Assembly: GCA_964035545.1 (NCBI GenBank)
Contig: OZ037769.1
Coordinates: 9,339,429-9,403,428, forward strand
Direction of reading: 5' to 3'
Origin: Bugula neritina
Lineage: Eukaryota > Bryozoa > Gymnolaemata > Cheilostomatida > Bugulidae
Length of the DNA: 64,000 bases
Under the pieces are notes generated by a model. The model worked only from the letters and a program-made list of their open reading frames with translations. It had not been told where the DNA came from and made no database searches. Shown piece after piece: positions 51,301 through 60,700 of the stretch. Position numbers and translations under genes: made by a program. The first letter of the stretch is position 1; every line of letters starts with the position of its first letter.

Positions 51301-54300
51301 CCAATCTTTTAAATGGATTAAATTAGTTTATTTGACAAATTGACTAGGTCAACAAGTACTCAAGTTACTAGTCCTAGTTAGTCTTGTCTTGTATTACACC
51401 AGCTGGTATGTCTAGTTTATCAAGTACTTACCTTTCAGGGTAAGCTAGCTCTGTGCTCAACGTTAGTTTAAATTATTATGCAGTTCTGCTAGCTGCATCT
51501 GTAGTGCGAATTTTGTACACGAGTTGGTCATAGCAGTGTGTTTACGTGCCTTCAAGTTGGGCTCTTTACTTTCTCTACAGCAGAAACTAAACATTCTTGA
51601 CTTTTGCAGCAAAAAGAAATTTTATGCGGAACAGCTTGAAAAGATTCCACCTCATAACCTTCCATCAATGTCACTGGAACATTACAGGTCTATACGGCAA
51701 TACCTGTTGAAGGTACGGCTGATGCACCATTCTCTCTGTACTGTTAATGGTAATTTCTAGTATGGCATAGAACAGTGTCCATATACACTAGTTAAGTGTG
51801 ATGTAAAGGTATGCGGGTACATATCTTTAGCTAGTTTAGTTCCATGGTCACTGTCTGCACTCACTGATGATGGTTATGTCTTTGTGTCACGTATGTTAGT
51901 GTATTTTCAGTTATATAGTAGTGAATGCCATAAGTCACCTTTTATAACAGATTGCTGTATTTCTTGTAATTATATTTTATAACTTCAAGTTTAGATTCTT
52001 TTTAACGGTACTTTTAGCTAATGAACTGTTAGCAGTGACTATTGTTATGGTTTCATGCTACTGTCTATGATATGGAGTTGTAGAAGCAATTTAGTAAGGC
52101 TGCTCAAAATTAGGATAAATTTACATGTAAACCATACGTGGAAAAAAGTTTCGAAATTGCTTTATTTCAGTCTGTGTAAAACTGCAAAAAATTGCAAGTA
52201 GAGAAGCTAAATAATTAGTCTTCTCAAACATTATGTGGTGATTCGTGCAGTAATTTTGAAGCAAATAAGTATGCTTTTTATATCAATATGGCCTTTGCAT
52301 TATCTTCCTCTCACAAGTTTATGAAACATTGATTAGGTTCTGTGTTTTTTAGGCATGTGAATGTGATTTTCACCCACTTGGACTACTACTCTCCAATCTA
52401 GTTGATGTATACAGAACTTCTTACTCGGGTACAGGCACACACCCGCGCCTCCTCACACATGCAAGAGAAGAACTTATGTCTATCACTCACAGATATTATG
52501 ATGTAATCAGGTCAGTTTTTATTTGTTAGAACGGAGTTTTATTTTGAGGGCAGAATTAGCAATGTAGGTAAAGATTATTGTTGTTTGACACTAGCTGCAT
52601 GTTTGCTTTCATAAGCTGCTCTATACTTTTCTATTTTATTTGAATCTATTTTTAATATCTAAATTTATTTTCACTCAAAAAAATGTGTTTGCTTTTCAAA
52701 TGCTAAAAGCATTGCTATTAGCAATTCTTTATTTTGGGCCATGTGCAGTATTATGATATTAGAATTGATGAGAGCAGAATATCATATTCTTGTATTTCTG
52801 TTTTATTCTGTTCGCTACGCTTTACAAACACAGATTGTACAGATGCAGTTTGGCACCGTGCTCTGAAAAGCCTACAGGTCTTAAAACTAGACACTGTTTA
52901 ATGAGTTGATATGTTTTATTATTAAAGTTAGATTTGTTTATAGTTGATAATTACTTGGGCTAATTGTATAGCTAAAATCTTATCATATATTTTTAGGAAT
53001 TTAAAAAGTTTCTTTAGTTTAATGAACTAAAATGGCGTAGTTAAATTCTTTCACCTTTGCTATTGCAAGTTTTATCTACTTTTTTCTCTCTGTATTTCTA
53101 CACTTCTTAAATAGGGTTCCCACATCCAGCTTGATTGGTCTCTATTTTTTCATTGATTGTCCTTTGCATTTCAGCATTATTCTGTAGTGGTTCCTTATAG
53201 ATATACTTTCCAGGTTGAAACAACCATAGTTTTTCCTTGGCTGAATCTACATACAGATTTATTGCGCCTGATAAATCTCATTTACCCAATAACGGCACTC
53301 ATCTCTTTTATTTGTAGCATAGCACACAACTAAGTTGATAAGCAAATACCACCTGTGAGTAATTTGTGTGTTGGTGTTTGCATTATTTGCGGTTTCTTGT
53401 TTTTAGAATCTTATTTCCGGAGCTGCCGGCTGAATGCTCTCCACAGAAAATACTCAGCAAGTCCTGCCTAGAGTTGACTAACAGTTCAGGTGATTCTGAG
53501 GCTACGACTTCCAGTCACATGACCAACAATAATATTGCACTGAGCAGTGAAATTCCACAGTCTGCAGAGATAGATAGGGACACCAAAGATTGGTAAAGTT
53601 TGCTTAGTGCTCTAGTTAGTAACATCGTGTGTCATATATTCAACATCATACATTGCATTGTCTGTTCAACACTTCCTAGTGCCTGTTGGTGATGCTTGTG
53701 GAAGTCTTGACTGACTGAATTGGTTGTATAAAATGCATCATAACTATTTCTAGGCATTGCATTGAAGTGTGAACCATTGTGATTACATGTTACCAGACCA
53801 GCATCATGTAGTGTTACTGTAGATCTTCAGTCACCTACAGATACAAAAGGTTAGTGACTCTAACATTCTGTGTGTTGCAGTGAGATCATCACACCAACTC
53901 TACTAATATTTCCGCTACTCATGCCAAAAGTTTATGAGCCTCTGTTCCATCTCTACGCTCTGCAAAATGAAGCGGCTGATGAGAAATACTGGTCGCGGGT
54001 GCAAAGGTTTAACAAGCAGTGTGACCTCACTCTCCTTTCCTATCTCGGTGTTCCTGAAAAGTTTTGGATTATCAAGGAAGGCAATTTCTTAGATGCTGAC
54101 TTAAATGTAAGTTAAATTAAAATGGTAGGTTGTTTTATAGTTACAATCTTCAAAATTGTGGATCTGAAATTTATTGTCCTACTTGGACATGCTTGTTTAC
54201 TGCCACACAATTTTGTTTTAATGAAAAGTTCACTAATAGAATTGTTAGTCTTTTAGCCACTTACTTAACTTGAAAATAATTTACCTTTTTATTTGTAAGT

Positions 54301-55870
54301 TTTGAAGTTGGTTACAAGCCGAATACTTTATGGCCTATGCTAAATTGTCTGCAGTGCAACAAACACCGTATTACCTTAGCTTATTGTTTTGCACCGACAA
54401 TAATCTACTATTGCAGTCTATGAGCATCAAGAATGGATGTTATGTTGAAGCTATTGAGATTCTTCAAAGATTGAGCACTTATCTGACACCAGCTGAAAAA
54501 CTGCAGTCATTGCAACTCACTTTTGATAAGATTAATACAGTAAGTTAACTAGTGATATATTAATATAGTAAGTTAACAAGTGATATATTAATATAGTAAG
54601 TTAACTAGTGATATAGTAATACAGTAAGTTAACAAGTGATATATTGATATAGTAAGTTAACTAGTGATATATTAATATAGTAAGTTAACAAGTGATATAT
54701 TGATATAGTAAGTTGACTAGTGATATATTAATATAGTAAGTTAACAAGTGATATATTAATATAGTAAGTTAACAAGTAATATATTGATATAATAAGTCAA
54801 TTTAACAGTAATAATGTTAGCCTAGGGCCACACTGTGCGTATTTTCGCATGCGAAAATTGAAACCACAAATAGCAAAGGTGTCCACTGTAGCGCCAGTGA
54901 TGCGTGATAAATAAAGCTTTCATTTTTAAATCGCACTCGCTTTCAATAAAACGCAATTTACTGGAATGTAGCACTAAAATAAAGAAATTGGGCTCGCTGA
55001 ATAACTACCAGCCAATTAGGTGACGACGACAGAGACGCTTCGCACTTGTGTTGAGAATGCTGAGCGACAAGTGCGAATGTTTTCTCAACGCTTACAGTGG
55101 ACACCTTTGCTACTTGTGATTTCAATTTTCGCATGCGAAAATACGCACAGTGTGGCCCTAGGCTTAATGGAGCTCCACAGGTTTTAGGATGACAAATGTA
55201 AGGAACTTAACCACTCAGTAACAACATTCAGTAACTATTAGGGGGGGGGGAGTAGATAAAAGGGGCAAGTGTCGGTTCTTAGACTATCTTATATACACTT
55301 TATCTGCAGTGCTACACTTTTCCTCAAACATTGCAATACTAGTGGAAAAACTCCAATAATCGCTGAGCCACAGTTATATTTATCCATACATATTTGGATG
55401 CGAAACTTTTAAAAAATTCACACTTGTATAGTTGTGTGTATGAAAAACAAAATAGTTTTAAATATATGTATCTATGTAACTTAATATAGTTGATGTGTCA
55501 ACAGCTATATTGTAATAGTGAAAAATTAGACTTTAGTTTAACGTAGAATTCTTACTCTGTCAAATTTAAACTTCCATAAATGAACCTCGAAGGACACTAA
55601 TTTGTGTTGCTTTTGTTCTTGTTTCTTAAGAAAGTTATATTTACTCAGGTGGTGAAAAATCATTTGACTGAGAAATTTGTGTGGAGCATGGATGACCTGT
55701 TTCCTGTCTTCCTATTTGTGGTGATCAGATCTAGACTCAGATACCTTGGCTCAGAAATTCAGCTGATGGATGATTTAATGGATGATCATTTAGAATATGG
55801 AGAGCTAGGGCTAATGTTTACTACATTGAAAGCCTGTCATTTACAAATTCAAACTGAAAGGTTGCTCTAA
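30342..55870 (+). CDS. ALS2: Alsin (ALS2): RCC1, DH/PH, MORN and VPS9 domains, Rab5/Rac1 exchange factor
   Basis: Endosomal guanine nucleotide exchange factor. Coding exons: 30342-30576, 31439-31608, 32070-32174, 32594-32789, 33609-33769, 34170-34333, 35238-35440, 36283-36537, 36719-36849, 37819-37956, 38222-38346, 38614-38772, 39476-39608, 40502-40671, 41088-41253, 42146-42268, 42619-42747, 43027-43167, 43531-43808, 44561-44691, 49202-49312, 49603-49712, 50359-50550, 50853-51043, 51610-51712, 52353-52510, 53407-53592, 53881-54106, 54417-54539, 55649-55870. The total is 4935 nt, giving 1644 aa (human about 1657). Residues 1-235 and 497-680 are RCC1-like blades ([21 protein letters not shown]), split by a low-complexity insert. 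About 680-970 are DH/PH. About 1000-1240 are MORN repeats ([23 protein letters not shown]). The VPS9 end has [20 protein letters not shown] and [10 protein letters not shown]. Two acceptors (36719, 51610) were chosen over nearby AGs that break frame. Confidence 0.95.
30685..30995. mobile_element. Long-palindrome MITE-like element, copy A
   Basis: Starts TGGGTCATTTTACTTAATTT, the reverse complement of the right end of copy B (36109). The inner arms, 30818-30895 and about 30905-30972, are complementary (ATTTTGCTTAATTTCTCATG against its inverse) around a short loop. It lies in ALS2 intron 1, next to a SINE. The same core occurs at 59309-59690. Confidence 0.65.
31036..31250 (+). mobile_element. 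tRNA-derived SINE, copy 2, with perfect 17-bp target duplication
   Basis: The head has an A box (TGGTCTAGGGG) and a B box (GGTTCAAACCC), and the tail ends CTATAAACTTGTGTGAG. TTATCAGTAACACCTGT flanks both sides (31019-31035 and 31251-31267), an intact target duplication that shows L1-type retroposition into ALS2 intron 1. The element is 215 bp. The perfect duplication suggests a relatively recent insertion. Confidence 0.92.
31757..32056. repeat. 22-bp minisatellite next to ALS2 exon 3 acceptor
   Basis: About 13-14 near-identical copies of TGTTTAGTATATGTTGTAGA plus TG. Each contains a TTGTAG acceptor-like word. The last partial unit runs into the real acceptor TATGTTGCAG at 32069. Confidence 0.92.
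35864..36109. mobile_element. Long-palindrome MITE-like element, copy B (partial)
   Basis: An internal hairpin (TTTTTTAGTAATTTAGGTGT against its inverse near 35935) is followed by GGAAATCAAGCAA and a right end AAATTAAGTAAAATGACCCA. That end is the inverse of the left end of copy A. It lies in ALS2 intron 7. Confidence 0.6.
39650..40458. repeat. 28-bp minisatellite in ALS2 intron 13
   Basis: About 29 copies of a GTAATAGTATCACACTAGCA-type unit with alternating TATATTGG/TATATTAG and CAG/CAC variants. It occupies most of the 893-bp intron but starts about 40 bp after the donor and ends about 40 bp before the acceptor at 40502. Confidence 0.92.
40709..41087. repeat. 20-35-bp minisatellite ending at the ALS2 exon 15 acceptor
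   Basis: About twelve units of TATATATACTAGTATTACAT, with or without ATATA, plus CTCTGTACCG. The last unit is cut to CTCTGTACCGTATATAG, and its AG is the splice acceptor of exon 15 (41088). Confidence 0.9.
41651..41868 (-). mobile_element. tRNA-derived SINE, copy 3 (diverged)
   Basis: The minus strand has the same order as copies 1 and 2: a head with CTAGGGGTTAAAGCG, a decayed B box (GGGATCAAAATCC), then the shared tail ending CTATAAACTTTCGTGAG. Similar but imperfect flanks (GATGTGCTTCATATA and GATGTACTACTTCATATA) may be an aged target duplication. It lies in ALS2 intron 15. Confidence 0.8.
42259..42395. repeat. Tandem copies of the ALS2 exon 16 donor region
   Basis: The exon end and donor AGCTGTTACT|GTAAGATA are followed by further copies of about 40 bp, each reading AGCTGTTACTGT or a close variant and then GATTGGTTTA. 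The first unit straddles the real splice junction at 42268/42269. Confidence 0.8.
42777..43011. repeat. 22-bp minisatellite in ALS2 intron 17
   Basis: Ten to eleven copies of ACATGTCTACCCACAGTAAT plus AT, with CCC/CTC variation. Each has a CACAG acceptor-like word. It fills most of the 279-bp intron before exon 18 (43027). Confidence 0.9.
44835..49190. repeat. Giant 26/31-bp minisatellite filling ALS2 intron 20
   Basis: About 4.35 kb of two unit types: 26 bp (GGGCTGTAGTAATATACTTG plus CTGTGT) and a 31-bp form with an extra TACTG. Variants include GTATTATAC, GTAGTATAC and TTGATATG. It takes up nearly the whole intron between exons 20 and 21 and runs to within 12 bp of the acceptor (TTTTTACAG at 49201). 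A rare variant block (TTGATATG...CTGTAATATTATGC) recurs at 45661 and 47451, so there is a 1790-bp higher-order duplication. Confidence 0.95.
54531..54800. repeat. 28-bp array of the ALS2 exon 29 donor
   Basis: The exon end and donor ATTAATACA|GTAAGTTAAC are the first of about nine 28-bp units. Each carries TAGTAAGTTAAC, so a consensus GTAAGT donor recurs every 28 bp. The last units drift (AATAAGTCAA). Confidence 0.92.
54820..55163. mobile_element. PIF/Harbinger-like MITE
   Basis: A 344-bp non-coding element with inverted ends of about 70 bp. GCCTAGGGCCACACTGTGCG is mirrored at the right end, both arms contain the palindrome TTTTCGCATGCGAAAA, and both continue through CAAAGGTGTCCACTGTA. TTA flanks each side (54817-54819 and 55164-55166), the target duplication size of PIF/Harbinger elements. 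The core is richer in CpG than its surroundings. It lies in ALS2 intron 29, just after the donor array. Confidence 0.85.
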
Positions 55871-56126
55871 AAAGATGCAAACTAGTTTTCTATGGGTATG
55901 CTGCCAGGTGTTTGGTGTATATTTGCTGTTGCTCATCTACGCTTTCCATTCATTAAACAAATAGGAATATTGTAATATTCACAAGTAATAACTGTAAGTT
56001 ATTTTACTAAATTAATTTAGGGTATTTATTATATTGGCTCATTTAATGGCAAGTAATTAGCTACCATGTTTTCTAGCAATTCTGAATTATTCTTGAAAAG
56101 TGAGTCAGTTTCATAGATGAGTTATG

Positions 56127-56132
56127 AATAAA
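56127..56132 (+). terminator. Candidate ALS2 polyadenylation signal
   Basis: AATAAA 257 bp after the ALS2 stop, in AT-rich sequence. Inferred from position. Confidence 0.45.
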
Positions 56133-57138
56133 TTGAAGTGTTGGGCATCTTATTTAGTATATGTGATACACTTTTTATACATTATTTCTTTATAAAATAG
56201 ACATTTGTTAGACTTTGGTAGCCCTTTATTATTTACCATTTTATCCATCTATTTATTTATTTAATTATAATGTAAGGCATATTCAACACAAACGATGCAT
56301 TACATGTAACTTATTCACTCTCTGTTTTCTTCACATTTCGTATGTACATAAACATAAATATAGCACTTCAAATTTAAATTGTAGCATTTCACTGGTCTGT
56401 ATTAAGCGTTATCATGAAAACATTATAATATAGTCTACACATAACATTTTACTGGTTTTATTACCATTGGACCTACACGTAACATACATTAACATGTGTA
56501 CACAGTTCATCCAGTTGCAATACAATTACATAATACTACCACATGGCTAATATGAGCAGCTCACTAGTACCGCAGTAGCATTAGCCTTGCTGCAGACAAG
56601 AACACACTAATCCACTTAGGATTAAAATAAAAAGTTTAAGTTTATTTTTATAATGACAAGAAAGGAGTAGAAGAAAATTTATGTGTTTTAAAGTTTATTA
56701 GTATCATTTTGCTCTGCACAGCCAAATAATTACATGTGTTTGATTAATACAATTATAATAAAATATCAAATAAATACTGCAGATGCCATGAAAATACTAA
56801 ACTGAGCACACAAAAAAGAGAACAAATGTTACAACATAATCTGTACATTGATATAAATATGTTATCACAAAATACCCCTTCAGCTGTTATATGACCAGCT
56901 TTTGTTCACATAACAGATCAAAGAGAGAAACAAGTGTATTCTAGAACATCACATATATTCTTAGACATCAACTCTCTACAGATAGCTAATCCAACAAGCA
57001 ACATGAAATATAAAATGCTTTTGACTTATTTAAAACACCCATCTAGTACATTTACTGGCAGGTATATGTGGTGCAGTTTTTTAGCTAACCAGACTCTTAA
57101 CAAAAGTGAAAAAAACTGAATAAATTTTACACTTATTG

Positions 57139-57582
57139 TAGTAGAGTCTATGTTAGTCATAGTGCAGTAGAGTCTATGTTAGTCATAGTAAGTAGAGTCT
57201 ATGTTAGTCATAGTGCAGTAGAGTCTATGTTAGTCATAGTAAGTAGAGTCTATGTTAGTCATAGTGCAGTAGAGTCTATGTTAGTCATAGTGAGTAGAGT
57301 CTATGTTAGTCATAGTGCAGTAGAGTCTATGTTAGTCATAGTGAGTAGAGTCTATGTTAGTCATAGTGCAGTAGAGTCTATGTTAGTCATACTGTAGTAG
57401 AGTATATGTTAGTCATACTGCAGTAGAGTATATGTTAGTCATACTGTAGTAGAGTATATGTTAGTCATACTGCAGTAGAGTATATGTTAGTCGTAAGTCA
57501 TAGTGCAGTAGAGTTTATGTTAGTCATACTGTAGTAGAGTATATGTTAGTCATACTGCAGTAGAGTATATGTTAGTCATAGT
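57139..57582. repeat. 25/26-bp minisatellite in the probable CCNY 3' UTR
   Basis: About 17 copies of GTAGAGTCTATGTTAGTCAT plus ATAGTGCA, alternating with a form lacking one base (AGTAAGTAGAG). Later copies read GTAGAGTATATG. Open frames across it come from the period only. Confidence 0.9.
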
Positions 57583-57740
57583 GCTGGCTAAACCACTTTA
57601 GTAACAGTGGCAAAAGCTGTATTGGTTGTAGAAGTCATCAAACTGATGGAGGAGGCATTAGCACTGACAATGGTACTACAGCCGTACCATGTAAAATCTC
57701 ACCACTACAACACCGTCATCACTATCAGAATATACATGTG

Positions 57741-60700
57741 TCATGATATTATAGCTATGCTAGACCTATGTTTATGTACATCGTCCAAACTAGACGCCTT
57801 TTTTAGATTTGTCGAACAATCTAGTTGTCTATCTTTATATTCGGCTGACATTGCCTACAAAATAAAGCCACTTCACTACAGGCTAGTCCAAGAAGAGAAT
57901 GGTTAGCTACTATGTATGAGTCACTGGCTCAATAGGATGACAGAGTCAAATCTCAACAACTAGTTTTTTCCACAGTGAAATGTTTCTGAACAACATATAA
58001 TATATAAAACTGAAATGTAACGGAGGGACAGCCCTACCTCTAACTTAACAGCTTGATCTTTGCTCAGTGGCTCCAAGTTGAAGTTCATTTCGTGCTTGTC
58101 TGCCAAAGCCCGAAGGTCAAAATAGTACTTGGCATACACACTTGAAGGCACATTAGTATTGAACTGTAAGATCTGCAAGAATTGTCTCTCCAATGCATTC
58201 CTGAAAACGTAAACCAATATTTACATCACAGGTTATAGGTACTACACACACAGTGTTATATATAATACAATAGTTTGAATTACAAGCATAGCGACTATAC
58301 TACAGTCTTGACCGAATGTTGATAAAATAGTAGATGATTTGCCTACTTACATGTCCTCTACCGTCACATCTTTGAATATTTGACAGTAATCTACAGTCCA
58401 TACAGCTTGGTCATCCCACACCTTGGAGGCAAGCATTATAGCACCCAGCGTCACTCTCTTCCAGTTTGACGGAGTTAATTCAAAGTCCGCATACGTAAGC
58501 AACCTTTCAAGATATACCTGCAAGCATATGCATTGAACAGAGACCAGGATTTACCAGCACATGTGCCTGATTTACTTTCTACTAGTAGGAAGACTTATAG
58601 TACGACCCATTCATTCATGGTATGACTCATTCACTGATAGCAAGATTCACTGACTCACAGTATAAGACTCACTCATTCACAGTAAGACTTGATACAAGAG
58701 CACACAAGATTTCTAGTGCTACTTTCTATAGACTGATTTCCTGACCAACTCAGTAATGTGTTATAGTTTATAAGATGGAGAGAAACCCCTACTCAACTCA
58801 CCAAAGTGACGATAGCACACTCGACATTAAGTTGAGCTTGACTGAATAGGGTGCGTATGAACCTGTATACTGTCCTTTGTTCCGGATTTCGAGTAGCATA
58901 GTCAGGTGACACCGTGTCCTATGCATAAAGATGAAGAAACTATTAACACACATTAGCTGGGCTTTCAACAGTCCACTAGGCGAGACAATTCCAACAAAAT
59001 ACCATTCATTCACCAATACAATATGATTTACTAATGATGCTGGTACATACATTTCTGTAACTTTCAGCAGCTAAAGTCACAGGTGAAACACTACTAGAAA
59101 TGACTGAGCAGTTGATAATTCGTTGTTTTCCATGTAAAGAACTCAACACTGCTTAGAAAAATATTTACATTATTTCATTTAACAATATTTGTAATTTGAT
59201 TTTAAAAACTTCAATTAGCAAGCAGAATATTTAGACACTGAATGCCAAGCATATTCTAGCATGAAAGTTGATGTACTGCCACATACACTTGACCTGACTA
59301 GATATAGGTGGATCATTTGTACAAACTGGAAAATCCAGTTTGTAGCTATTTTTGACAATTTAGCTGCTAATGTATATGGGATTTTCCCCATAACTAATAA
59401 AATATCAATAAATACGCTTAAATAATCATGGTTCCTTTTCATTTTGCTTAATTTCCCATGTTCTTCCTAATTATTTAGCTAATTTTGATTTTCGGACCTT
59501 ACGGGTTTTTTTCAAAGATTCAAAAATGCAAATTAGCTGAATAATTAGGAAAAACAAAGGAAATCAAGCAAAATTAAAAAGAGTATTGATTATTTAGTTG
59601 TATTTTGTAAATTGTTATTAGTTCAGAGCAAAAAACCCACATAAATTAGAAACTAAATTGTGAAAACTGAAAATTTCGAGTGTAATACATGCAATTTAAA
59701 TACCATTGTCACCTGCAAAACATTGGAACTGTACCAGAAATTTCACTGTAGCTGGGAAGATAACTCTAAAGGACATTTTTAGACTATAAGTTGACTAGTT
59801 TAGACAATTCGTATATCTGATTGGGAGTCATAAGCAACGTCAGGCTAATATCTACATGCAGCAGCCTGGGGTCTGTTTGTTCAGCTATAATTAGCTTGTA
59901 GTCTAACTAGCTGATAACACTAACTAGGCTATTTTTCACCTAGTTAAAATCAATTTCAGTAATGGAATGCAGAGTTTCTAGTTTTATTGCTGTTATTTAC
60001 ACAGCATGAGCTGCCTGCTGCTTCAAGTAATAGCAAGTTCCCGTATGTTTACACAGCCAGTCAAACGAGTAGAGTAGAGTAGAGTAGAGTAGAGTAGAGT
60101 AGAGTAGAGTAGAGTAGAGTAGAGTAGAGTAGAGTGGAGTGGAGTGGGGTGGGGTGGGGTGGGGTGGGGTGGGGTAGGGTAGGGTAGGGTAGAGTAGAGT
60201 AGAGTAGAGTAGAGTAGAGTAGAGTAGAGCGGAGTAGAGCGGAGCGGAGCGGAGTGGAGTAGAGTTGAGTAGAGTTGAGTAGAGTGGAGTAGAGTGGAGT
60301 AGAGCAGTGTGACTGACAACTAACTGAGAGTTGAGTAGTGTGATGTGACTGACAACTAACTGAGAGTAGAGTGATGTGACTGACAACTAACTGAGAGTAA
60401 TGTGATGTGACTAACAGCTAACTGAGAGTAGAGTAATGTGACTGACAGCTAACTGAGAGTTGAGTAGTGTGACTGTAAGCTGAGAGTAGAGTGACTATCA
60501 AATAGAATTGAATGAGACTCAAAGCACACATGAGTATTGTACCAGTAGAGAAGTGAATACATTGGAATATTTCACCATATGCACCACTACATCACTGTAT
60601 TGTCATAGAACACATATACACTGCTATAAAATTTTGCAAGGGAAGTTTGAATTTCTTTTCTAGCAACTGGGTAATATGGTTGAAAAAGTTCAAATTCATG

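Larger units (their letters stand above)
55871..57740. other. Convergent ALS2/CCNY 3' interval
   Basis: AT-rich sequence holding both 3' UTRs. AATAAA at 56127-56132 suits ALS2. TTTATT at 56457 and 56641 on the plus strand could serve CCNY. A minisatellite (57139-57582) lies within about 160 bp of the CCNY stop. I see no further gene. Confidence 0.65.

Noticed and set aside
30342-55870. A novel multi-gene system
   Set aside because: All the MORN, RCC1, DH/PH and VPS9 exons join in phase into one alsin protein of expected length. They are not separate genes.
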